A DNA stretch of 64,000 nt. Source: Limivivens sp034101475. Lineage in GTDB: Bacteria; Bacillota; Clostridia; Lachnospirales; Lachnospiraceae. The stretch's first letter is position 1; each line of letters opens with the position of its first letter. The position numbers were made by a program, and so were the translations under genes. This document shows, in pieces, positions 57,477 to 64,000 of the stretch. The stretch is taken from assembly GCA_034101475.1 (NCBI GenBank), contig JAXEJQ010000024.1:1-64000 (forward strand), read 5' to 3'. The notes under the pieces were generated by a model. The model saw only the letters and a program-made list of their open reading frames with translations, did not search any database and was not told the origin of the DNA.

Positions 57477-58640
57477 ATGAAGACAGTCCGATTATTTGAA
57501 ACAGATGTTTACATTGGAGAATTTCAGGCCGTTGTGGAAGCCTGCATGGAGGAGAACGGCCAGATCAAAGCGACGCTGAATCAGACGGCATTTTTCCCGG
57601 AAGGAGGCGGACAGCCTGCGGATGTGGGAACGTTGGGGGATGCGCTGGTGCTGGATGTTCAGGAAAAGGACGGCGTGATCTGGCATACGGTCTCCAGGGC
57701 GCTGGAGCCGGGAAGCACTGTGACGGGAACACTGGACTGGAACTGGCGTTTCCAGAACATGCAGAACCATACGGGCGAGCATATTGTGTCCGGCATCGTG
57801 CACCGGGTGTTTGGATATGACAATGTGGGCTTTCATATGGGAAAGGATGCGGTTACCGTTGATTTTAACGGTGTGATTTCGGAAGAGGAGCTGGCGGAAA
57901 TCGAAGAGGCCGCCAATGAAGTCGTTGAGCGGAATGTGCCGGTGGAGATCTGCTGTCCTTCCCGGGAAGAGCTGGCAGAGCTGGATTACCGCAGCAAAAA
58001 GGAAATCCAGGGTCAGGTACGGATTGTGACGATTCCGGGAGCGGATGTGTGCGCCTGCTGCGGAACCCACACGGGTACCACCGGAGAAGTGCGTCTGATT
58101 AAGCTGCTGAGCCTCCAGAATTACAAAGGAGGCGTGCGCATTTCCATGCTTTCCGGCCGGGCTGCCATGGCGGATTATCAGAGAAAACACCAGTATATTC
58201 AGGAGGCGATGCATCTGCTGTCTGCAAGGCCGGAGGAAATCGGCGGACGGATTCAGAAGCTGAAGGAAGAAACGGAAAAGCTCCGGGGTGCCCTCAGTGC
58301 TCTGCGGAAGAAGACAGCCCTGGAAAAGGTGGAGGCCGTGGCACCGGGAACCCCATCTGTCTGCCTGGCAGAAGAAGGGTTTACCATGAATGAACTGCGG
58401 GAAATTGTGAACCAGGCCGCAAAGCGGGCAGATCTGGTGCTTGGGCTGAACCGCGTGGAGGACGGTGCCTGCCAGTACATCCTGACCGGGAAAGCAGACG
58501 TGCGGGGAATGGGCAAAGAGCTGAATCAGAGATTTGAAGGAAAAGGAGGCGGCTCCGCGGCCATGGTTCAGGGGAATCTGAAGGCGGATGCAGATGCGGT
58601 GCGGGAGTGGTTTGAAGGAACGGTTGTCGGAATAGGATGA
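57477..58640 (+). CDS. Alanyl-tRNA editing protein (AlaX-L type)
   Basis: A 387-residue protein related to the editing and C-terminal parts of alanyl-tRNA synthetase. ATG 57477 follows AGAAGAGGAAAC. The N-terminal domain has TAFFPEGGGQPADVGTL (about 38-54), then the zinc motifs His98-TGE-His102 and Cys194-x3-His198 (CCGTH). A coiled coil (about 255-290) and a DHHA1-type domain with GGGSAAMVQG follow. It would hydrolyse Ser- or Gly-tRNA(Ala) made in error. It lacks the catalytic aminoacylation domain, as AlaX-L proteins do. Confidence 0.92.
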   Translation: MKTVRLFETDVYIGEFQAVVEACMEENGQIKATLNQTAFFPEGGGQPADVGTLGDALVLDVQEKDGVIWHTVSRALEPGSTVTGTLDWNWRFQNMQNHTGEHIVSGIVHRVFGYDNVGFHMGKDAVTVDFNGVISEEELAEIEEAANEVVERNVPVEICCPSREELAELDYRSKKEIQGQVRIVTIPGADVCACCGTHTGTTGEVRLIKLLSLQNYKGGVRISMLSGRAAMADYQRKHQYIQEAMHLLSARPEEIGGRIQKLKEETEKLRGALSALRKKTALEKVEAVAPGTPSVCLAEEGFTMNELREIVNQAAKRADLVLGLNRVEDGACQYILTGKADVRGMGKELNQRFEGKGGGSAAMVQGNLKADADAVREWFEGTVVGIG

Positions 58641-58676
58641 TGCGCTGTCAGGCGCACGGAAGTTAGGAGGTAAAGT

Positions 58677-59807
58677 ATGGATTATCGTAAATTTGAAAAA
58701 CTGGGGGTTTCCCCATCTTTGCTTGGTTTTGGATGCATGAGATTTCCCAAGACAGCAGACGGAAAAATTGATGAAGCGGAAGCGGAAAAAATGATTGATA
58801 AGGCCATTGCGGCAGGGGTTACGTATATCGATACGGCTTATCCTTATCACAATGGAGAGAGCGAGCCCTTTGTCGGACGGGTTCTGAAGAAGTATAACCG
58901 GGAGGATTTTTTCCTGGCAACGAAGCTTCCGGTGTGGCTGGTAGAGAAAAAAGAGGACACGGAACGGTTCTTCCAGGAGCAGCTGAAGCGGCTGGATGTG
59001 GATTATTTTGATTTTTATCTGCTTCACTGCCTGGATAAGGATCGCTGGAAAAAGGTACAGGAACTGGAGATGATTCCGTATCTGGAGAAAATGAAGGCAG
59101 AAGGGAAAATCCGGTTCCTGGGCTTTTCTTTCCATGACGATTATGAGACCTTCGAGAAGATTCTTACCAGCAGAGAATGGGATTTCTGCCAGATCCAGTA
59201 CAATTACATCGACAAGGATATTCAGGCAGGGGACCGGGGCTATGCGCTGACGGAAAAGCTGGGCGTTCCTCTGGTAATTATGGAGCCCATTAAGGGCGGT
59301 TTTCTGTCCAAGCTTCCCCAGGAGGTCAGCGCGCCGTTTCGGGCAGCCAGACCGGATGACAGCATTTCTTCCTGGGCACTGCGCTGGGTAGCCAGCAAAC
59401 CCAATGTTCATGTGGTACTGAGCGGAATGTCTGCCATGGATCAGGTGGAGGACAACCTGAAAACCTTTGAAAAGTTTGAGCCGCTGAGCGAGGATGAACA
59501 GAAGATTGTGGCGGATGTGGCAAAGGCGATCAAAGCCAGAACGAAAAACGGCTGTACCGGCTGTGCATATTGTATGCCATGTCCGAATGGAGTGAATATT
59601 CCGCGGAACTTCCGGATCTGGAATGATTATTCCATGTATGGAAATGAGGACAATACGCGCTGGGCCTATTTTGAGGATCTGAAAGAGGATGCGCGGGCCG
59701 ATGTGTGCATCGGCTGCGGCTGCTGTGAGGATGCCTGTCCCCAGAATCTGTCGATCCGGGAAAACCTGCTGCAGGTGGCAGAAGAAATGGCGAAGCTGAA
59801 ACGTTGA
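58677..59807 (+). CDS. Aldo/keto reductase with C-terminal 4Fe-4S ferredoxin domain
   Basis: A 376-residue protein. ATG 58677 follows TTAGGAGGT. The N-terminal 280 residues are an aldo/keto reductase (LGFGCMRFPKTADG, YIDTAYPYHNGESE with catalytic Asp and Tyr, LATKLP with Lys, LLHCLDKDRW with His). The C-terminus carries two cysteine clusters: CTGCAYCMPCPNGVNIP from about residue 293 and CIGCGCCEDACPQNL from about residue 344, suited to iron-sulfur clusters. Such fused proteins are common in Clostridia, where electron transfer to or from ferredoxin is likely. The substrate is unknown. Confidence 0.92.
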   Translation: MDYRKFEKLGVSPSLLGFGCMRFPKTADGKIDEAEAEKMIDKAIAAGVTYIDTAYPYHNGESEPFVGRVLKKYNREDFFLATKLPVWLVEKKEDTERFFQEQLKRLDVDYFDFYLLHCLDKDRWKKVQELEMIPYLEKMKAEGKIRFLGFSFHDDYETFEKILTSREWDFCQIQYNYIDKDIQAGDRGYALTEKLGVPLVIMEPIKGGFLSKLPQEVSAPFRAARPDDSISSWALRWVASKPNVHVVLSGMSAMDQVEDNLKTFEKFEPLSEDEQKIVADVAKAIKARTKNGCTGCAYCMPCPNGVNIPRNFRIWNDYSMYGNEDNTRWAYFEDLKEDARADVCIGCGCCEDACPQNLSIRENLLQVAEEMAKLKR

Positions 59808-59979
59808 CAGCCGGAGCGAAGAACAGGCGCCATTCAGCGGATGGGGGATGCAGTATCGGAATACAGCCGCGGGAGGACGGAAGGATGCCGCCCGCGGTGT
59901 CCTTCCGACACTTCATCCCCCGGAAGCCCATGACCCATAAGGCGGGATATCAGAGTGATATCAGAGTGTAATTTTTTGC

Positions 59980-60008
59980 TTGACGCCGCCGGAAATGCAT
60001 GATAATAT
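59980..60008 (+). promoter_or_regulatory. Promoter of the glycine cleavage operon
   Basis: TTGACG (59980-59985), 17-bp spacer and TAATAT (60003-60008), about 45 bp before the first glycine aptamer. The 59808-59979 stretch upstream holds no gene that I can see. Confidence 0.75.
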
Positions 60009-60055
60009 TTTTACAACTAATGAGTTGTCACATAAAAACAGCATACCCGACTGAA

Positions 60056-60200
60056 GGATCTGGGAGAGATTACGAGGATGTAGCGCCGAAGGGGCAAAAC
60101 TCTCAGGCAAAAAGACCGGATCCCGACGGAACTCTGGAGAGCGCAGTTTCACCAACGAAGTAAAGCCGTTTATGCGGACGAATCTTTCAGGTCAAAGGAC
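60056..60200 (+). ncRNA. Tandem glycine riboswitch
   Basis: Aptamer 1 (about 60056-60123) has GGATCTGGGAGAG...CGCCGAAGGGGCAAAACTCTCAGGCAAAAAGACCGGATCC. Aptamer 2 (about 60124-60200) has CGGAACTCTGGAGAG...CCAACGAAG...TCTTTCAGGTCAAAGGACAG. Both carry the conserved CGCCGAAGG/CACCAACGAAG and TCAGG core pieces. Glycine binding should prevent the following terminator and switch the gcv operon on. Confidence 0.96.
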
Positions 60201-60257
60201 AGAGGCATACAGAAGAAATGAATTCTTCATTTCTTCTGTATGCCTCTGTTTTATTTT
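60201..60257 (+). terminator. Terminator of the glycine riboswitch
   Basis: A perfect 22-bp stem (60201-60222 with 60226-60247) with a 3-base loop, followed by GTTTTATTTTT. The gcv genes are expressed only when this is avoided. Confidence 0.93.
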
Positions 60258-60308
60258 TGCATTTACAGAGTGCGGAGTTGTTTACAAAGAAGCAAAAGGA
60301 GGAGAAGT

Positions 60309-61397
60309 ATGGAATTAAAGACACCCCTGTATGAAAAACACCTTGAGGCCAAAGGGAAAATCGTTCCCTTCGGGGGCTATCTGCTCCCGGTGCAGTATCC
60401 TGCCGGGGTTATTGCCGAACACATGGCAGTGCGGGAAAAATGCGGAATGTTCGATGTATCCCACATGGGTGAGATCATTGTAAGCGGACCGGATGCACGG
60501 AATTACCTGAATCATCTGCTGACGAATGATTACACCGAGATGGAAGACGGACAGGCACGCTACAGCCCCATGTGCAATGAAAACGGCGGCGTGGTGGATG
60601 ACCTGATTGTTTACAGGGTCCGGGAAAATGTTTACTTTATCGTTGTGAACGCGGCCAACAAGGACAAGGATTTCGCATGGATGAAGGCTCAGCAGACCGG
60701 AGACGTGACGATTGAGGACCGTTCCGCGGGAATCGCCCAGATTGCCCTTCAGGGCCCGGCAGCCAGAGCGATTCTGGGAAAGCTGACGGAAGAAAAGAAT
60801 ATTCCGAAAAAATATTACACGGCAGTTTTTGACGGTCATGTGGGCGAGATTCCCTGTATCATTTCCCAGACCGGCTATACCGGCGAGGATGGATTTGAAT
60901 TCTACTGTGCGGCGGAGGAGGGACCGAAGCTCTGGGATCTTCTGCTTGAAAATGGAAAAGAAGAGGGGTTGATTCCCTGTGGTCTGGGCGCCAGAGATAC
61001 CCTTCGCCTGGAAGCTGCCATGCCTCTGTACGGTCATGAAATGAACGACGAGATTACACCGAAGGAAACCTCTCTGGGGATTTTCGTGAAGATGAATAAA
61101 CCGGAGTTTATCGGAAAAGCGGCTCTGGAAGCCAAAGGCGTTCCGGCTGTGAAGCGGGTTGGCCTGCGGGTTACAGGACGGGGAATTGTCCGGGAACACG
61201 CGGATCTTTATGTGGGCGACCAGAAGGTGGGACAGAGCACCTCCGGAACCCATGCGCCGTATCTGGGATATCCCATTGCCATGGCTCTGGTGGAACGGGA
61301 ATATGCAGAACCGGGTACCAGGCTTCAGGCAGATGTCCGGGGACGGAGAGTGGAAGTGGAAGTTGTGAAGCTGCCTTTCTATAAGCGGCAGGCATAG
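60309..61397 (+). CDS. gcvT: Glycine cleavage system T protein (aminomethyltransferase)
   Basis: A 362-residue enzyme that releases ammonia from the aminomethyl group on the H protein and passes the methylene to tetrahydrofolate. ATG 60309 follows AAAAGGAGGAG; the longer frame starts in the terminator and is not credible. TPLYEKHLEAKGKIVPFGGYLLPVQY, the folate-site Asp in GMFDVSHMGEI (about 53-63), RYSPMCNENGGVVDDLIVY and GLGARDTLRLEA are standard GcvT signatures. It is the first gene after the glycine riboswitch. A MITE separates it from gcvH. Confidence 0.96.
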   Translation: MELKTPLYEKHLEAKGKIVPFGGYLLPVQYPAGVIAEHMAVREKCGMFDVSHMGEIIVSGPDARNYLNHLLTNDYTEMEDGQARYSPMCNENGGVVDDLIVYRVRENVYFIVVNAANKDKDFAWMKAQQTGDVTIEDRSAGIAQIALQGPAARAILGKLTEEKNIPKKYYTAVFDGHVGEIPCIISQTGYTGEDGFEFYCAAEEGPKLWDLLLENGKEEGLIPCGLGARDTLRLEAAMPLYGHEMNDEITPKETSLGIFVKMNKPEFIGKAALEAKGVPAVKRVGLRVTGRGIVREHADLYVGDQKVGQSTSGTHAPYLGYPIAMALVEREYAEPGTRLQADVRGRRVEVEVVKLPFYKRQA

Positions 61398-61409
61398 ATA
61401 AGAAAAATC

Positions 61410-61543
61410 GTATCTGTTCAGTACCTTTACAGATACAATTCGCAAACCCATGAAAATCGGCTGCGCCGATGGGGTTTGCTCACACAGGATTTACGTTCTT
61501 ACGGCCTCATCAGCAAGCGATTCGGCCTGTTCGGAACAGTTAC
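61410..61543 (-). mobile_element. R2 MITE, full-length copy 2 inside the gcv operon (134 bp)
   Basis: Same length as copy 1 and highly similar along the whole 134 bp when reversed. The ends are GTATCTGTTCAG and the complement of CGGAACAGTTAC. Flanks are GAAAAATC (61402-61409) and GAAAAATT (61544-61551), an 8-bp duplication with one change. It lies between gcvT and gcvH and carries a strong internal hairpin that RNA polymerase must read through. Confidence 0.88.
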
Positions 61544-61577
61544 GAAAAATTAAAAAAATATCAGGAGGATAACGATT

Positions 61578-61961
61578 ATGAATTTCCCGAAAGAATTAAA
61601 GTATGTCAAATCTCATGAGTGGGTAAAGGATGAAGGAGACGGAACCGTAACCATCGGCATCACCGATTATGCGCAGGATGCTCTGGGGGATCTGGTATTC
61701 GTCAATCTCCCGGAGGTGGGAGATGAGGTTACCGCAGGCGAGGCCTTTGCGGATGTAGAGTCTGTAAAAGCAGTATCGGACGTTTTTTCACCGGTCAGCG
61801 GAGTTGTAAAGGAAATCAACGAAGAACTGCTGGACAGCCCGGAGCTGATCAATTCCGATCCCTACGGCGCATGGTTTATCCGTGTGGAGCAGATCACAGA
61901 GGAAGAGGAATACATGGACGCAGAGGAATATGAGGCTTTTGCGGAGTCTGAAGCAGAGTAA
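61578..61961 (+). CDS. gcvH: Glycine cleavage system H protein
   Basis: A 127-residue lipoyl carrier that shuttles the aminomethyl intermediate among the P, T and L proteins. ATG 61578 follows TCAGGAGGATAAC. The lipoylated residue is Lys64 in VESVKAVSDVFSP. YVKSHEWVKDEGDGTVTIGITDYAQDALGDLV at the start and NSDPYGAWFIRVE near the end match GcvH, and a short acidic tail ends it. It is co-transcribed with gcvT across the MITE insertion. Confidence 0.96.
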   Translation: MNFPKELKYVKSHEWVKDEGDGTVTIGITDYAQDALGDLVFVNLPEVGDEVTAGEAFADVESVKAVSDVFSPVSGVVKEINEELLDSPELINSDPYGAWFIRVEQITEEEEYMDAEEYEAFAESEAE

Positions 61962-62037
61962 AGAAGGGTCAGACGGAAAAAGAGAAGAGGGACCGTGAGG
62001 GTTCCGGCAGAAGGAAACAGAAAAAGGAGGAGAAGTC

Positions 62038-63357
62038 ATGGGAACTTATGTAAGCTCCACCCGGGAAGAACAGCTTGCCATGCTGAAAACCCTGGGTTAT
62101 GAAAGCTATGACGAGCTGTTCGCCCATATTCCCGATCAGGTAAAGATCAAGGAAGGGCTGAACCTTCCGGAGGGCCTTTCCGAAATGGAAGCCCAGGCAC
62201 GGATGGAAGAGCTGGCAGCGAAAAATACCGTATTTCCCCACATTTTCCGCGGGGCAGGCTCCTATAATCATTACATTCCGGCTGCGGTAAAGCGGATTAC
62301 CGGAAAAGAAGAATTTGTAACGGCATACACCCCTTATCAGGCGGAGATCAGCCAGGGAATTCTGCAGTCCATTTTTGAATATCAGACCATGATGTGTGAG
62401 CTCACCGGCATGGACGCATCCAACGCCTCTGTTTATGACGGGGCCAGCGCCGCAGCGGAAGCCACAGCCATGTGCAGGGATCGGAAACGCAGCACCGTGC
62501 TGCTTTCCGCCACTTCCCATCCGGATGTGATCCGTACCGTGAAAACATATTGCTACGGCAGCAACACAGAAGTAAAGGTGATTCCGGAAAAGGACGGCGT
62601 GACCGATCTGGAAGCCCTGAAGGGAGCCCTGGATGGCCAGACGGCCTGCTTCTATGTACAGGAGCCCAATTACTACGGAATCCTGGAGGATTATCAGGCA
62701 CTGGGCGAGGCGGTTCATGAAGCAGGGGCGAAATATATCTGCGGCTGCAATCCCATTGCGCTGGGTATTCTGAAAACTCCGGGAGAATTCGGAGCGGATA
62801 TCGCGGTGGGCGAGGGTCAGCCTCTGGGAATGCCCATGGGCTTCGGCGGACCCTATCTGGGCTTCATGACGACGGTTTCCGCCATGACCAGAAAGCTGCC
62901 GGGACGGATTGTGGGCGAGACAACGGACGCAAAGGGTGAGCGGGCTTTCGTTCTGACCCTGCAGGCCAGAGAACAGCATATCCGCCGGGAAAAGGCCAGC
63001 AGCAATGTCTGCTCCAATCAGGCCCTGTGTGCCCTGACTGCATCGGTTTATCTGGCGGTGATGGGAAAGGAAGGACTTGAGCAGGCGGCGACCCAGTGTA
63101 CCTCCAAAGCCCATTATCTTCAGAGTGAACTGGAAAAAGCCGGACTGACACTGAAATATCAGAAGCCGTTCTTCCATGAATTCGTAACCGTGACCCCGGT
63201 TCCGGCTGAAGAGCTTCTGGACGCTCTGGAGAAGAAAGGAATCCTGGGAGGCCTGCCTCTCGGGGAATCCGAGATTCTCTGGTGCACAACGGAAAAGAAC
63301 ACCAAAGCAGAGATCGATGCTCTGGTGGAGGCCATAAAGGAGGTGTGCGGGAAATGA
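62038..63357 (+). CDS. gcvPA: Glycine dehydrogenase (decarboxylating) subunit 1
   Basis: A 439-residue subunit of the two-part P protein. ATG 62038 follows AAAAGGAGGAG. GTYVSSTREEQLAMLKTLGYESYDELFAHIP at the N-terminus, FRGAGSYNHYIPAAVKRI, TPYQAEISQGILQSIFEYQTMM and GGPYLGFM are GcvPA hallmarks. It has the PLP-fold but lacks the PLP lysine, which is in subunit 2. Its stop overlaps the start of gcvPB by ATGA (63354-63357). Confidence 0.96.
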   Translation: MGTYVSSTREEQLAMLKTLGYESYDELFAHIPDQVKIKEGLNLPEGLSEMEAQARMEELAAKNTVFPHIFRGAGSYNHYIPAAVKRITGKEEFVTAYTPYQAEISQGILQSIFEYQTMMCELTGMDASNASVYDGASAAAEATAMCRDRKRSTVLLSATSHPDVIRTVKTYCYGSNTEVKVIPEKDGVTDLEALKGALDGQTACFYVQEPNYYGILEDYQALGEAVHEAGAKYICGCNPIALGILKTPGEFGADIAVGEGQPLGMPMGFGGPYLGFMTTVSAMTRKLPGRIVGETTDAKGERAFVLTLQAREQHIRREKASSNVCSNQALCALTASVYLAVMGKEGLEQAATQCTSKAHYLQSELEKAGLTLKYQKPFFHEFVTVTPVPAEELLDALEKKGILGGLPLGESEILWCTTEKNTKAEIDALVEAIKEVCGK

Positions 63358-64000
63358 AGCTGATTTTTGAGAAAAGTGTGGAAGGAAGAGGCTGCAGTAT
63401 TCTCCCGGCATGTGATGTTCCGGAGGTGAAGCCGGAGGGCTTTATCAGGGAAAAGGAGCTGCATCTGCCCCAGATTTCAGAAAATGATCTGAGCCGCCAT
63501 TATACCGAGCTGGCGAACCGGGCCCATGGAGTCAACAATGGATTTTATCCGCTGGGATCCTGTACCATGAAATACAATCCCAAGCTGAATGAAGAGATGG
63601 CTGAACTTCCCGGGTTTACGAATATTCATCCCCTGCAGCCGGCCCATACGGCCCAGGGCTGTCTGGAGGTTCTGAAGCTTACAGAGCAGTATCTCTGCGA
63701 AATCACCGGCATGGACGGCGTTTCCCTTCAGCCGGCGGCAGGCGCCCATGGAGAATTCAGCGGAATGCTGGTGATCAAGGCTTATCACGACAGCAGAAAC
63801 GACAAAAAACGGACGAAAATCATTGTGCCGGATTCTGCTCACGGAACCAACCCGGCCAGTGCTGCCATGGCAGGCTTCGATATTGTGAACGTTCCCTCCG
63901 GGCCGGACGGCTGTGTGGATCTGGATAAGCTGCGGGAGGCAGTAGGCGAGGATACGGCCGGTCTGATGCTGACCAATCCGAATACGGTGGGATTGTTCGA
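63354..64000 (+). CDS. gcvPB: Glycine dehydrogenase (decarboxylating) subunit 2, 5' part
   Basis: The frame runs from ATG 63354 to the window edge (215 codons seen of about 480 expected). MKLIFEKSVEGRGC, NRAHGVNNGFYPLGSCTMKYNPK, HPLQPAHTAQGCLEVL and PDSAHGTNPASAAMAGF match GcvPB. The PLP-lysine region should lie just beyond the edge. With GcvPA it decarboxylates glycine and loads the H protein. The L protein (lipoamide dehydrogenase) is not seen in the window and may follow. Confidence 0.96.
   Translation, partial: MKLIFEKSVEGRGCSILPACDVPEVKPEGFIREKELHLPQISENDLSRHYTELANRAHGVNNGFYPLGSCTMKYNPKLNEEMAELPGFTNIHPLQPAHTAQGCLEVLKLTEQYLCEITGMDGVSLQPAAGAHGEFSGMLVIKAYHDSRNDKKRTKIIVPDSAHGTNPASAAMAGFDIVNVPSGPDGCVDLDKLREAVGEDTAGLMLTNPNTVGLF

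Noticed and set aside
57492..59411. 639-codon open frame on the minus strand
   Set aside because: Antisense to the AlaX-like and ferredoxin-type aldo/keto reductase genes, which are both clearly real.

Overview
The window looks like chromosomal DNA from an anaerobic, low-to-mid GC Gram-positive bacterium of the Clostridia, most likely a gut Lachnospiraceae. The reasons are SpoVG, a GlgC/GlgD pair, a YesM/YesN-type two-component system, a Na+-pumping decarboxylase beta subunit, a PurO-type IMP cyclohydrolase beside a free-standing AICAR transformylase, tandem glycine, TPP and ZTP riboswitches, and strong AGGAGG ribosome binding sites. No dnaA, rRNA, tRNA, CRISPR array, prophage or transposase gene was found.

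Layout. 1-410: end of an accessory module with a DUF3791-like gene. 411-2400: hairpin-rich non-coding DNA, a promoter, a structured RNA (candidate 6S RNA or leader) and metY. 2484-6034 (minus): prs, a DnaI-like helicase loader and a DnaD-like protein, with two clusters of DnaA boxes upstream (6260-6453). 6658-14491: a compact glycosylation locus with a polyprenyl-phosphate glycosyltransferase, an FAD protein, a PMT/GT39 protein and a second GT-C protein, followed by a secreted, wall-anchored Thr/Glu-repeat protein that could be its substrate. 14634-19307: murC, glgC, glgD, spoVG. 19363-31966: sugar utilisation, with a truncated permease relic, sucrose-6-P hydrolase, fructokinase, sensor kinase, ABC importer without its ATPase, response regulator, M20 peptidase and aldo/keto reductase. 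32093-36913: URO-D-like protein, PucR regulator, class III aminotransferase and Fe-alcohol dehydrogenase. 37085-38350 (minus): Na+-decarboxylase beta subunit and a 38-residue OadG-like subunit. 38705-44393: pth, mfd and a PrsA-like lipoprotein. 44982-48041: TPP-riboswitch-controlled thiamine precursor importer. 48155-50830 (minus): TetR regulator and two exported proteins. 51071-55218: ketopantoate reductase, Fe-ADH, PduL and an aldose-epimerase-like protein. 55269-57345: ZTP-riboswitch-controlled last two steps of IMP synthesis. 57477-59807: AlaX-type editing protein and a ferredoxin-like aldo/keto reductase. 59980-64000: glycine-riboswitch-controlled glycine cleavage operon gcvT-H-PA-PB, the last gene cut by the window edge.

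Two families of non-autonomous repeats run through the intergenic DNA. One is a 134-bp MITE, present twice at full length with 12-bp terminal inverted repeats and 8-bp flanking duplications, one copy lying inside the gcv operon. The other is a hairpin element whose arms change in a compensatory way between copies. Other points worth a second look are the candidate dedicated protein O-glycosylation locus, a leader peptide whose stop codon ends the 5' arm of a terminator before the aminotransferase gene, a terminator in the decarboxylase leader, and a translationally coupled 44-codon ORF in the sugar importer operon.
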